Source: Dactylosporangium siamense (GTDB taxonomy: Bacteria > Actinomycetota > Actinomycetes > Mycobacteriales > Micromonosporaceae). Taken from it: DNA of 64,000 bases. The DNA lies in the NCBI RefSeq assembly GCF_016862795.1, contig NZ_BONQ01000062.1:38900-102899 (forward strand), in the 5' to 3' direction. How positions within the stretch are numbered: position 1 is the stretch's first letter; every line of letters begins with the position of its first letter. Below are positions 20,417-28,576 of this stretch, in pieces. Below the pieces are notes generated by a model that saw only the letters and a program-made list of their open reading frames with translations, searched no databases and was not told the origin of the DNA. A program made the position numbers and the translations under genes.

Positions 20417-21451
20417 GTGCCCCGAAGTCGCAACCGTTCTGCAACCGTGTCGCTCCTGGCCGCCGCCCTGCTCCTCCTGGGCGGCGCTTTTTCGGCCTCA
20501 GGCGCCGAGACGACCAGCGAGCCGATCGCGGCCGCGGCGGGTGCCAGCACCGTCGGCCCGATCGACCACGCGGTCGGCGTGCAGCACTTCCAGTTCGCCC
20601 GGGGCAAGGACCGCCCGCTGCCCACCACCGTGTGGTACCCGACCCGCGGATCGGCCCGCAGGATCAAGGGCCGCGTCCAGGGCGACGCCGAGCCCCTGCC
20701 GGGCCGGCACCCGCTGATCGTGTGGAGCCACGGCTTCTACAGCAACCCGCAGATGCAGGAGGGCATGACCAAGTTCCTGGCCGAGGCCGGTTACGTGGTC
20801 GTCGCCGCGGCGTACCCCTTCACGAAGAAGGACACGCCGAAGTTCAACAAGTACGACGTGCCGAACCAGTCGCTGGACGCGTCGTTCGTCATCACGCAGA
20901 TGCTGCGGCCCGGCAACCCGCTCGCCGACAGCATCGACACCGACCGGATGGCGGCCGTCGGGCACTCCGGCGGCGGCACCACCACCGACGGGCTGTTCAC
21001 CGTGCACCGCGACCCGCGCCTCAAGGCCGGCATCATCTTCGCGGGCCGGCCGGCCGGGGCCTACCAGGGCAGCCCCGTGCCGCTGCTGTTCATCCACGGT
21101 GACAAGGACCCGGTGGTCGCCTACGAGCAGGGCCGCACGTCCTACGGCGCGGCGCCGTGGCCGAAGGCGTTCCTCACCATCATCGGCGGCGAGCACGGCG
21201 CCGGCACGAACGACCCGGAACGCGGCCACCACCAGGCGATGGCGACGCTGCTCGACTTCCTCACCTGGGCGCTCGACGGTGACGACACTGCCCGGCTCCG
21301 GCTGAGCGGCGACGCCACGCTCGACGGTGTGACCCGGTTCGAATCGGTCGGGATCTACAGCACCAGCAGCACCACGACAACGACGAGCACGACCGCCACC
21401 ACAGCGCCGGCCACGATGAAGCCGAGCTTGGAACCGGTCGCGGCGGGCTGA
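20417..21451 (+). CDS. Secreted alpha/beta hydrolase (PET-hydrolase/PAF-acetylhydrolase-like)
   Basis: A 344-residue secreted hydrolase with a Sec signal peptide (SLLAAALLLLGGAFSASGAE). The catalytic set is visible: Ser in GHSGGG (about 182), Asp in HGDKDP (about 229) and His in GGEHGAG (about 259), with HGF for the oxyanion hole. The last 30 residues are Thr/Ser-rich (TSSTTTTTSTTATT) and lie opposite a small membrane-protein gene, so this tail probably has no family counterpart. It is paralogous to the lipoprotein hydrolase at 23826. The GTG start at 20417 is followed directly by a basic signal-peptide n-region. An ester or polyester substrate is possible but not shown. Confidence 0.88.
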   Translation: MPRSRNRSATVSLLAAALLLLGGAFSASGAETTSEPIAAAAGASTVGPIDHAVGVQHFQFARGKDRPLPTTVWYPTRGSARRIKGRVQGDAEPLPGRHPLIVWSHGFYSNPQMQEGMTKFLAEAGYVVVAAAYPFTKKDTPKFNKYDVPNQSLDASFVITQMLRPGNPLADSIDTDRMAAVGHSGGGTTTDGLFTVHRDPRLKAGIIFAGRPAGAYQGSPVPLLFIHGDKDPVVAYEQGRTSYGAAPWPKAFLTIIGGEHGAGTNDPERGHHQAMATLLDFLTWALDGDDTARLRLSGDATLDGVTRFESVGIYSTSSTTTTTSTTATTAPATMKPSLEPVAAG

Positions 21452-21534
21452 GCCGCCTGGTTGTTGTTGTTGTTGTCCACCCACGCCTGGAATGCCTGAG
21501 TGTTCTGACTTGGGTCAATGCGCTCATCGGGCAT
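21355..21534 (-). CDS. Small tail-anchored membrane protein
   Basis: A protein of 59 residues with a hydrophilic N-terminus (MPDERIDPSQNTQAFQAWVD), a run of Asn/Gln, and a C-terminal hydrophobic helix rich in Val (FIVAGAVVAVVLVVVV). Starts at 21552 (65 residues) or 21606 are also open; 21534 is preferred because it begins the conserved-looking acidic segment, but no strong ribosome site decides it. It overlaps the 3' end of the convergent hydrolase by 97 bases and is divergent from the FAD oxidase gene. No function can be assigned. Confidence 0.6.
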   Translation of the reverse strand: MPDERIDPSQNTQAFQAWVDNNNNNQAAQPAATGSKLGFIVAGAVVAVVLVVVVVLLVL

Positions 21535-21605
21535 GGCCGACAGAATACCCATGACCTGACCTGCGGACAGTGGCCGAACGTGTCGGATTGTGGCACTCTC
21601 CGTCA

Positions 21606-23168
21606 ATGGCCGCTTGGCACTCCCCGTCGGCCGCCTGGCGGGAACGCTCCTGGTGGGGCTGGGGATGGGCCGGCGAGGCCCTCGACGACGACGCGTGCCG
21701 CCGGCTCGCGGAGACCGCGCTGCGCCCCTGGATGCCGATCGACGGGTCGGTCCTGCCGGTGCCCTACGACCCGGTCCTCGACCCGCCGCGGCTGATCCCC
21801 CCGTCGATCATGGAGGAGGCGTTCACCGCCGACTCGGTGACGCGGGCCGCCCACACCTACGGCAAGGCGTTCCGCGACGTCGTCCGGGCCCTGCACGGCC
21901 GCCTCGAGAACCCGCCCGACCTGGTCTGCCACCCGCGCACCGCACACGACGTCGTCGCCACCCTCGACTGGGCCGAGGCGGTCGGCGCGGCGGTCGTGCC
22001 GTACGGCGGCGGCACCTCCGTCGTCGGCGGCGTCGAATACCGCGGCGACGCCCCGTGGATCTCCCTCGACCTGAGCCGGCTCAACCGCATCGGCGAGGTC
22101 GACGAGGTCAACCACGCGGTCCGGGTCCAGGCCGGCGTGTTCGGCCCCGCCCTCGAACAGGCCCTGGCACCGCACGGGCTGACCCTGCGGCACTACCCGC
22201 AGAGCTTCGAGTTCTCCACCGTCGGCGGCTGGCTCGCGACCCGCTCCGCCGGACACTACGCGACCGGCCCGACCCGCATCGACGACTTCGTCGAGGCACT
22301 GCGGGTGATCACGCCGCAGGGGCCGGTGGAGTCGTTGCGGGTGCCCGGCAGCGGCGCCGGCCCGTCCACCGACGCGCTGTTCCTGGGCTCGGAGGGCACC
22401 CTCGGCGTGATCGTGGAGGCGTGGCTGCGGGTCAGCGCCCGCCCGTCGTCCTCGGAAAGGGCTTCGACGTCGGTGGCGTTCCCGGTGTACGCCGAAGCCG
22501 TCGCCGCCGTCCGCGCGATCCTGCAGGCCGGCCTGCGGCCGAGCAACTGCCGCCTGCTCGACCCGGTCGAGGCGATGCTGAACGCCGGGGCGACCGACGG
22601 CCAGGCGCGGCTGCTCCTGGGCTTCGAGGGACCGACCACGCCCCTGCTCGCCGACGCCCTCACCATCTGCGCGGACCACGGCGGCACCGCCACGTCGAAG
22701 GGTGACCAGGGCACCTGGCGGGACGCGTTCCTGCGCGCGCCGTACACCAGGGACGCCCTGATCAGGCTCGGGCTCGTCGTCGAAACGGTCGAGACCGCCT
22801 GCACGTGGAGCAGGTTCGACGCGCTGCACGCGGCCGTGATCGCCGCCGCGCAGGCCGCCGCCCCGGCCCGGGTCGCCGTGGTCACCTGCCGCTTCACCCA
22901 CGCCTACCCGGACGGCCCCGCGCCCTACTTCACGATCATCACCCCCGCGCGGCGCGGCGCCGAGGTAGCCATCTGGGACGAGATCAAGGCCGCGGTCAGC
23001 GAGGCCATCGCCGCCAACGGCGGCACGATCACCCACCATCACGCCGTCGGCCGCGACCACCTGCCGTGGCTGGCCGAGCAGCGCGACCCGCTGTTCACCG
23101 ACGTGCTGCGGGCCGCGAAACGCACCCTAGACCCCCGCGGCATCCTCAACCCGGGAGCGCTGTTCTGA
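21606..23168 (+). CDS. FAD-binding oxidoreductase, alkyl-DHAP-synthase-like
   Basis: A 520-residue vanillyl-alcohol-oxidase-type flavoprotein. The FAD-binding PP-loop (VVPYGGGTSVVGGVE) is near residues 131-145, with GWLATRSAG and LFLGSEGTLGVI following, and the C-terminus GILNPGAL is typical of the family. The N-terminus (WWGWGW) matches alkyldihydroxyacetonephosphate-synthase-like proteins, which make ether lipids; many bacterial members have other or unknown substrates. The ATG at 21606 is chosen because it begins MAAWHSPSAAWRERSWWGWG; the frame is open 36 bases further up. Its 3' end overlaps the convergent membrane-protein gene by 42 bases. Confidence 0.87.
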   Translation: MAAWHSPSAAWRERSWWGWGWAGEALDDDACRRLAETALRPWMPIDGSVLPVPYDPVLDPPRLIPPSIMEEAFTADSVTRAAHTYGKAFRDVVRALHGRLENPPDLVCHPRTAHDVVATLDWAEAVGAAVVPYGGGTSVVGGVEYRGDAPWISLDLSRLNRIGEVDEVNHAVRVQAGVFGPALEQALAPHGLTLRHYPQSFEFSTVGGWLATRSAGHYATGPTRIDDFVEALRVITPQGPVESLRVPGSGAGPSTDALFLGSEGTLGVIVEAWLRVSARPSSSERASTSVAFPVYAEAVAAVRAILQAGLRPSNCRLLDPVEAMLNAGATDGQARLLLGFEGPTTPLLADALTICADHGGTATSKGDQGTWRDAFLRAPYTRDALIRLGLVVETVETACTWSRFDALHAAVIAAAQAAAPARVAVVTCRFTHAYPDGPAPYFTIITPARRGAEVAIWDEIKAAVSEAIAANGGTITHHHAVGRDHLPWLAEQRDPLFTDVLRAAKRTLDPRGILNPGALF

Positions 23169-23753
23169 GGCTTCCGGCCTGACCATCCGCACCAACGCCC
23201 CCAGGCCGATCAGGAGCAGGCCGAGCAGGAAGAACGCCACCGTGAACCCCAGCGCCGAGATCGCCACACCGCCGTAGCCGAGCTCGCCCGCGTCCACGAA
23301 CGGATACGGGTACCTGTGCACGATCGCGCCGCGTACCAGCGCGAACGCCAGGTAGGCGAGCGGGTAGCCCAGCCAGACGGCCGCGTACCACCACCGCACC
23401 GGCTCCCGATCGACGATCAGCCAGGTGACCGCCGCCAGGATCGGCGTCACCGTGTGCAGCAGCAGGTTGTGCGGCGCGTGCGCCCCCGAGTCGACCACGT
23501 GGAACGGGCTGGACGGGTTGGCCAGCAGCGCGTGATACACCGTGCCGGTGATGCAGCTGTACAACGTGGCCGCGCCCCGCACCCACCCCGGCACCGGCCG
23601 CAGCGCCGCCACGGCCGACACGACCGCGATGATCACGCTGCTCTGCACGGTGAAGTAGACGAACACACCCCCGTCACCGTGCGTGTAGTCGAGCAGCAGC
23701 ACGATCCCGGCCAGCGCAGTCACGGCCGTGAGCACCCGGAAGACGACGGACAT
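23127..23753 (-). CDS. Pr6Pr-family integral membrane protein
   Basis: A 208-residue protein with about six membrane helices (VLTAVTALAGIVLLL, SSVIIAVVSAVAAL, LLLHTVTPILAAVTWLIV, WWYAAVWLGYPLAYLAFALV, VAISALGFTVAFFLLGLLLI). Conserved His/Tyr-containing loops (DYTHGDGGVFVYFTVQS, HNLLLHTVTP, YPYPFVDAGELGYG) are typical of the Pr6Pr family. The function of the family is unknown. The ATG is at 23753, and the 3' end overlaps the FAD oxidase gene. Confidence 0.85.
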   Translation of the reverse strand: MSVVFRVLTAVTALAGIVLLLDYTHGDGGVFVYFTVQSSVIIAVVSAVAALRPVPGWVRGAATLYSCITGTVYHALLANPSSPFHVVDSGAHAPHNLLLHTVTPILAAVTWLIVDREPVRWWYAAVWLGYPLAYLAFALVRGAIVHRYPYPFVDAGELGYGGVAISALGFTVAFFLLGLLLIGLGALVRMVRPEASEQRSRVEDAAGV

Positions 23754-23825
23754 GGCGGCAACGTAACCGGAAATCGCCCGCCGGGCCAGCCTTGATCGCG
23801 GCGCCGTCCTCGTACGGTTGGTGCC

Positions 23826-24767
23826 ATGCGCCGTCGTCCGGTTGATGCCATGCGCCGCCGTTCTGCCGCCCTGCCGACCCTCCTCCTGGCCCTGGCCCTG
23901 GCGCTCGTGTCCGGCGTGTCCGGCTGCACGGGTCAGCCGTCGCCGGCCCGCTGGGTCACGCCGTCGCCCTCCCTGCCCGGGGGCGCCGCGCCCCGGCTCG
24001 CCCAGGTCACGCCGCTGTCACCGCTGCCGGTGCCGACGGCGGCCCTCGACGTGTCGCGTCAGGAGATCACGTACCAACGCGAAGGCCGCGTCCTGCGCAC
24101 CGTCATCTGGATGCCGTCCACGTCCGCGAAGGTCCCCGCGGTCGTGTTCAGCCACGGCCTCAACGGCACCCCGGAGTCCTTCGCGCCGCTGCTCACCGCG
24201 TGGGCGGCGGCCGGGTTCGCGGTGATCGCCCCCGCATACCCCAACACCACCCGCAGCGCACCCCGGCTCGACGTTTACGACGTGCTCAACCAGCCGGCCG
24301 ACGCGAGCTTCGTGCTGAGCCAGGTCCTCGCCGGCCCGCTCGGCAAGCACATCGACAGCGACCGCCTCGCCGCCGCCGGCCACTCCGCCGGCGCGATCAC
24401 CACCGTCGGCCTGTTCACCGCCGGCCGCGACGCCCGCCTGCACGCGGGCATCATCCTGGCCGGCAGCGGCCTCGGCGTCGGCACCGCGTTCTCCGGCACC
24501 CCGGCGTCGCTGCTCTTCGTCCACGGCGACGCCGACCCGCTGGTCTCCTACGCCTCCGGCAAGGCCACCTACGACGTGGTCCCCTGGTCGAAGGCGATGC
24601 TCACCGTCCCGGGCGGCAACCACAACGACCCATACCTGCGCCCCGGTGTCAGCTCCTTCACCGAGGTCCAGTCGCTGACCATCGCGTTCCTGCGCCTGGA
24701 GCTCTACGGCGACGCGTCCGCGCGGCGGAAACTGCCGCGCGGACCGTCGTTCGACGACCAGCTCTGA
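23826..24767 (+). CDS. Alpha/beta hydrolase lipoprotein
   Basis: A 313-residue exported hydrolase with a lipobox VSGC after a hydrophobic stretch (LPTLLLALALALVSGVSGC), so it is probably a membrane-anchored lipoprotein. Catalytic residues: Ser in GHSAG (about 186), Asp in HGDADP (about 233), His in GGNHND (about 262). The same layout and shared blocks (NQ..DASFV, DSDRLAAAGHS, GIILAG) show it is a paralogue of the gene at 20417. The sequence ATGCGCCG occurs twice at the start (23826 and 23850). The second Met gives a signal peptide of normal length, so the start may be 23850. Confidence 0.87.
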   Translation: MRRRPVDAMRRRSAALPTLLLALALALVSGVSGCTGQPSPARWVTPSPSLPGGAAPRLAQVTPLSPLPVPTAALDVSRQEITYQREGRVLRTVIWMPSTSAKVPAVVFSHGLNGTPESFAPLLTAWAAAGFAVIAPAYPNTTRSAPRLDVYDVLNQPADASFVLSQVLAGPLGKHIDSDRLAAAGHSAGAITTVGLFTAGRDARLHAGIILAGSGLGVGTAFSGTPASLLFVHGDADPLVSYASGKATYDVVPWSKAMLTVPGGNHNDPYLRPGVSSFTEVQSLTIAFLRLELYGDASARRKLPRGPSFDDQL

Positions 24768-24777
24768 CCACCGGACC

Positions 24778-25722
24778 TTAGGCGGTGTGGTCGAGCACCA
24801 CCTTGCCGAACACGTCGCCGGAGTGGAGCTTCTCGAAGGCGGAACGGACGTCGGAGAACGGGATCACCGAGTCGATGATCGGCCGTACGCCGGTCTTGGC
24901 GAGCAGCGCCATCAGGTCGGCGAGCTCGTCCGGGGTGCCCATGCTGGTGCCGAGAATCTCCAGCTGCAGGGCGAACAGGCGCCGCAGGTTGACCTTCGGC
25001 AGGTGCCCGCTGGTGGCGCCGGAGACGACGATGCGGGCGCCGGGTTTCGCGCACTTCGTCGAGTGTTCGAAGGTGGCCTCGCCGACGGTCTCGATCACGA
25101 CGTCGACGCGTTCGGGCAGGCGGGCACCCGAGTCGAGCGCGGTGGCGCCCAGGGCCGCGATGCGGTCGCGTTTCTCGGCGTCGCGGCTCGTGGCGTAGAC
25201 CCGCGCGCCGAGGGCCCTGGCGAGCAGCACCGCGGCCGTGGCCACCCCTCCCCCGGCCCCCTGCACCAGCACCGCCCCGTCGGCCTCCAGACGCCCCTTG
25301 GTGGTCAGCATCCGATACGCGGTCAGCCACGCCGTGGGCAGGCAGGCCGCCTCGGCGAACGTGAGCTCGGCGGGCTTCGGCACCAGGTTGTACGCCGGGA
25401 CGGTCACCCGCTCGGCCACGGTGCCCTGGTAGTGCTCGGACAGGATCGAGAAGTCACCCTTCTCGGTGAAGACGACCGGGTAGACGACCACCTCGGCGCC
25501 GTCGGGGCCGATACCCGCGGCGTCGCAGCCGAGGATCATCGGCAGCTGGTCCTCCCGGAGGCCGACGCCCCGCAGCGACCACAGGTCGTGGTGGTTGAGC
25601 GCGCTGGCGCGCACGTCCACCACGGCCCAGCCGTCGAGGGGCGCCGGCTCCGGCGCGTCGCCGACCGTGAGGCCGGCGAGCGGATCGGCATCGTTGAAGC
25701 TGGACGCGAAAGCGGCACGCAT
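24778..25722 (-). CDS. Medium-chain (quinone-oxidoreductase-like) dehydrogenase
   Basis: A 314-residue MDR-family NAD(P)H-dependent oxidoreductase with a GroES-like N-terminal fold (ALNHHDLWSLRGVG, ILGCDAAGI) and a Rossmann domain with the motif VQGAGGGVATAAVLLARALGA. The Cys/His ligands of a structural zinc are largely missing, which points to the zinc-free quinone-reductase-like branch. The ATG lies four bases after the malic-enzyme stop, so both belong to one operon. The substrate is unknown. Confidence 0.88.
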   Translation of the reverse strand: MRAAFASSFNDADPLAGLTVGDAPEPAPLDGWAVVDVRASALNHHDLWSLRGVGLREDQLPMILGCDAAGIGPDGAEVVVYPVVFTEKGDFSILSEHYQGTVAERVTVPAYNLVPKPAELTFAEAACLPTAWLTAYRMLTTKGRLEADGAVLVQGAGGGVATAAVLLARALGARVYATSRDAEKRDRIAALGATALDSGARLPERVDVVIETVGEATFEHSTKCAKPGARIVVSGATSGHLPKVNLRRLFALQLEILGTSMGTPDELADLMALLAKTGVRPIIDSVIPFSDVRSAFEKLHSGDVFGKVVLDHTA

Positions 25723-25726
25723 ACGG

Positions 25727-26911
25727 CTATCTCAACACACTGTCGCGGTGGGCGGCTGCGGCGACCGCGGCCGCGACCGCCGGTGCGACGCGGGGGTCCA
25801 GGGCGCTGGGCACGATCGCGCCGATGGACAGCTCCCCTTCGGCCAGGACCTCGGCGATGGCCGTCGCGGCGGCGACCTTCATGCCGTCGGTGATCCGGGT
25901 CGCGCCGGCGTCGAGGGCGCCGCGGAAGATGCCGGGGAAGGCGAGCACGTTGTTGATCTGGTTGGGGAAGTCGCTGCGCCCGGTGGCGACCACGGTGGCG
26001 TACCGGGACGCGATGTCCGGGTGCACCTCCGGCGTCGGGTTGGCCAGGGCGAAGATCGCCCCGCCGGGTGACATGCCGGCGAGCGCGGACTCGCCGATGG
26101 TGCCGCCGGAGACGCCGATGAGGACGTCGGCGCCGCGCAGGGCGTTGGCGATGTCGCCGGTGATGCCGCCGGCGTTGGTGAGGGCGGCGAGCGCGGCCTT
26201 CTCCGGGTTGAGGTCGCTGCGGCCGCCGTGCAGGCAGCCACGCGAGTCCAGGACCACGATCTCGCCGGCGTCGGCACCGCCGCTGATCAGCATCTTGGTG
26301 ACCGCGACGCCCGCCGCGCCGGCGCCGCTGACGACGATGCGCAGGTCGCCCAGCCGGCGTCCGAGCACGCGGGCGGCGTTGCGCAGCGCGGCGAGCACGA
26401 CGATCGCGGTGCCGTGCTGGTCGTCGTGGAAGACCGGGATCGGCAGGGTCGCCTCCAGCCGGCGCTCGATGTCGAAGCAGCGCGGCGCGGAGATGTCCTC
26501 GAGGTTGATCCCGCCGAACGACGGGGCGAGCGCGGTGACGATCGCGACGATCTCGTCCGGGTCCTGGGTGTCGAGGCAGATCGGCACCGCGTCCACCCCG
26601 CCGAACTGTTTGAAGAGCACGGCCTTGCCCTCCATCACCGGCATCGCGGCGCGCGGGCCGATGTTGCCCAGGCCGAGGACCGCCGATCCGTCGGTGACCA
26701 CGGCGACCGCCCGGCCGACCCAGGTCAGCTCGTGCACGAGCGACTCGTCGGCGGCGATGGCCTCGCACACCTGGGCCACGCCCGGGGTGTAGGCGAGGGC
26801 GAGGTCTTCCCGGGTGGCGAGCGGGACACTGGACTGGACGGACATCTTGCCGCCCTGATGCAGGTCGAAGACTGGCCCTTCAAGGGCATGATTGGTCACG
26901 GGTGCAGACAC
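25727..26911 (-). CDS. NAD(P)-dependent malic enzyme
   Basis: A 394-residue malic enzyme of the short bacterial type that oxidatively decarboxylates malate to pyruvate. Recognisable blocks: LALAYTPGVA, VVTDGSAVLGLGNIGP, MEGKAVLFKQFGGVDAVPI, INLEDISAPRCF, VFHDDQHGTAIV, and a Rossmann region with VSGAGAAGVA. No C-terminal phosphotransacetylase domain is present. It is the first gene of a two-gene operon. A LacI-type palindrome lies about 56 bases upstream of the start. Confidence 0.94.
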   Translation of the reverse strand: MSAPVTNHALEGPVFDLHQGGKMSVQSSVPLATREDLALAYTPGVAQVCEAIAADESLVHELTWVGRAVAVVTDGSAVLGLGNIGPRAAMPVMEGKAVLFKQFGGVDAVPICLDTQDPDEIVAIVTALAPSFGGINLEDISAPRCFDIERRLEATLPIPVFHDDQHGTAIVVLAALRNAARVLGRRLGDLRIVVSGAGAAGVAVTKMLISGGADAGEIVVLDSRGCLHGGRSDLNPEKAALAALTNAGGITGDIANALRGADVLIGVSGGTIGESALAGMSPGGAIFALANPTPEVHPDIASRYATVVATGRSDFPNQINNVLAFPGIFRGALDAGATRITDGMKVAAATAIAEVLAEGELSIGAIVPSALDPRVAPAVAAAVAAAAHRDSVLR

Positions 26912-26966
26912 GGGGGCTCCTTTGCCACGTCTGACAATGCTGGTGTTTCCGCGGAGCGCATAGTGG

Positions 26967-26978
26967 TGAAAGCGCTCA
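26967..26978. promoter_or_regulatory. Possible LacI-family operator upstream of malic enzyme
   Basis: TGAAAGCGCTCA has the AGCGCT core and near-symmetric flanks of LacI/GalR-type operators. It lies upstream of the malic-enzyme start and no other gene uses this interval. One site with imperfect flanks is weak evidence. Confidence 0.25.
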
Positions 26979-27018
26979 AGATGCGATTCAGCGGGGGTGA
27001 CCCGGTATCCGCATCACC

Positions 27019-27333
27019 TTACGCCCGGGCACGGCGCAACCGCACCGGTTGTGGCCACCAGCGAAATGTCACACGTCCGATGACGTCAGCCGTCCCGTAG
27101 TCCGCGGAATCGGACGACGCGAAGGGGTTGTCGCCGGTCAACCACCATCCGTCGCCGTCGGCCCGGGCTACCCGCTTGACCATGAGTTGCCCTGGTCGGC
27201 TGCGGAAACACCCGACGACGACGTCCCCCGGCCGAGCGGTGCTCGTGCGGCGCACGAGAATCCGGTCGCCGCGCCTGAGCGTAGGCACCATCGACGGGCC
27301 GTCCACGAGTGCCACGAACCACGGTAGCCGCAT
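27019..27333 (-). CDS. sodX: Nickel-type superoxide dismutase maturation protease
   Basis: A 104-residue S26-family signal-peptidase-like protein. The catalytic Ser is in VDGPSMVPTL and the general-base Lys in LMVKRVAR, followed by the GDNP box. Short S26 proteases of this kind next to sodN remove the N-terminal leader of Ni-SOD so that His1 and Cys2 can bind nickel. The start at 27333 (MRLPWFVALVDGPSM) is chosen because it fits the family length; the frame is open to 27435, inside sodN. It is divergent from sodN with 70 bases between starts. No membrane helix is obvious. Confidence 0.9.
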   Translation of the reverse strand: MRLPWFVALVDGPSMVPTLRRGDRILVRRTSTARPGDVVVGCFRSRPGQLMVKRVARADGDGWWLTGDNPFASSDSADYGTADVIGRVTFRWWPQPVRLRRARA

Positions 27334-27403
27334 GAAATCCCCGGGCTTGGATAGGAGTAGGGTCAGGAACTGAGGATCATCGCAAATCACCCTGGAGGGT
27401 TCG

Positions 27404-27808
27404 ATGCGACTGTCGCGGCTTTTCACCCCGCGCACCGTGGTGAGCGCCCACTGCGACCTGCCGTGTGGTGTCTACGACCCGGCGCAGGCCCGTATTGAGG
27501 CCGAGTCCGTCAAAGCAATCGCCGAGAAATATCAGGCCAGCAGTGACGCCGAGTTTCGCACCCGGGCACTGCTGATCAAGGAACAGCGGGCCGAGCTGGT
27601 CAAGCACCACCTGTGGGTGCTGTGGACCGACTACTTCAAGCCGCCGCACTTCGAGAAGTACCCGGAGCTGCACAACCTCTTCAACGAGGCGACGAAGCTC
27701 GCGGGCGCGTCCGGCGCCAAGGGTTCGGTCGACCCGGCCGTGGCCGAGAAGCTGCTCGCGAAGATCGACGAGATCGCGAAGATCTTCTGGGAGACGAAGC
27801 AGGCCTGA
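27404..27808 (+). CDS. sodN: Nickel-containing superoxide dismutase
   Basis: A 134-residue precursor. The leader of 15 residues (MRLSRLFTPRTVVSA) precedes the nickel hook HCDLPCGVYDPAQARIEAES, in which the mature protein starts with His and uses Cys2 and Cys6. The rest is the four-helix bundle (KEQRAELVKHHLWVLWTDYFK, FWETKQ end). It dismutates superoxide in the cytoplasm. The start has GGAGGG seven bases upstream. Processing by the divergent SodX is expected. A clear terminator follows. Confidence 0.97.
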   Translation: MRLSRLFTPRTVVSAHCDLPCGVYDPAQARIEAESVKAIAEKYQASSDAEFRTRALLIKEQRAELVKHHLWVLWTDYFKPPHFEKYPELHNLFNEATKLAGASGAKGSVDPAVAEKLLAKIDEIAKIFWETKQA

Positions 27809-27826
27809 CCTGCCAGCTGACAAGTT

Positions 27827-27867
27827 CGCCCCCCACCTCGCAGACGCGGGTTGGGGGGCGTTTCTTT
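27827..27867 (+). terminator. Intrinsic terminator of sodN
   Basis: Arms cgcccccca and tggggggcg form a 9-bp stem with a 16-base loop, followed directly by TTTCTTT. It lies 19 bases after the sodN stop and separates it from the GNAT gene. Confidence 0.85.
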
Positions 27868-27882
27868 ATCGGAAGGACATAG

Positions 27883-28362
27883 ATGAGCATTGAGATCCGT
27901 CCGGCGGCGGACGAGGACGTGCCGGCGATCGTCGAGATGGTGTTCGAGCTGGCCGAGTTCGAGAAGGCGGTCGAGGAGTGCCACCTGACGCCGGAGCAGC
28001 TGCGGGTCGCGCTGTTCAACCCTTCCCCGGCGGTGTTCTGCCATGTCGCCCGGGTCGACGGGCGGACGGTCGGGATGGCGCTGTGGTTCCGGACGTTCTC
28101 CACCTGGGAGGGCGTGCACGGCGTGTACCTGGAGGATCTGTACGTGCGTCCGGCGGCCCGCGGCACCGGCGCCGGAAAGGCCCTGGTCGCGGCGCTCGCG
28201 CGGATCTGCGTGGAGTCCGGCTACCCGCGCCTGGAGTGGTCGGTGCTGGACTGGAACCCGGCGCGGTCGTTCTACGAGGCGTTGGGTGCGCGGCACAAGT
28301 CGGACTGGCTGCCGTACCGGCTGTCCGGCGACGCGCTGTCCACGCTCGCCGCGACGGCATGA
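27883..28362 (+). CDS. GNAT acetyltransferase, diamine-acetyltransferase-like
   Basis: A 159-residue single-domain GNAT protein. Typical parts are the N-terminal strand IEIRPAADEDVPAIVEMVFELAEFEK, the sequence WFRTFSTWEGVHGVYLEDLYVRPAARGTGAGKALV with the acetyl-CoA loop RGTGAGKAL, and the C-terminal WSVLDWNPARSFYEALGA. The FSTW..GVYLEDLYV block is shared with spermidine/spermine N1-acetyltransferase-like enzymes, so a polyamine or diamine substrate is plausible. GGAAGGA precedes the ATG. Confidence 0.88.
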   Translation: MSIEIRPAADEDVPAIVEMVFELAEFEKAVEECHLTPEQLRVALFNPSPAVFCHVARVDGRTVGMALWFRTFSTWEGVHGVYLEDLYVRPAARGTGAGKALVAALARICVESGYPRLEWSVLDWNPARSFYEALGARHKSDWLPYRLSGDALSTLAATA

Positions 28363-28382
28363 CGTCGTCCGCGATTCCTTCC

Positions 28383-28515
28383 GCGGCGCTTGCCGTGGCC
28401 CCGGTCGTGGCGCTTGCCGTGGCCCCGGTCGTGGCGCTTGCCACGGGCCCCTGTCGTGGCGCTGGTCGTGGCACTCGCCGAGGCGCTTGCCGTGACCTCG
28501 GTCGTGGCGGCTTGA
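28383..28515. repeat. Tandem repeat of a 24-base unit
   Basis: Units close to gtggcgcttgccgtggcccc plus ggtc start near 28383, 28407 and 28431. Degenerate copies continue to 28515 (gtggcgctggtc, gtggcactcgcc, gtggcgg). The repeat fills the 214-base gap between the GNAT gene and the anti-sigma gene. The units are a multiple of three, but no start or ribosome site suggests translation. Confidence 0.75.
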
Positions 28516-28576
28516 GCGTCCGCCGCACCGGTGCGTGCGGGGACGTCGTAGAGTCGCGGGCAAGGGGGTTCATCGC

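Noticed and set aside
26912..27018. Possible small gene between malic enzyme and sodX
   Set aside because: No frame with start and ribosome site was found; it is treated as promoter sequence.
27334..27403. Nickel-responsive Nur operator between sodX and sodN
   Set aside because: sodN is Nur-regulated in Streptomyces, but no convincing TTGC-N-GCAA palindrome was seen in this gap.
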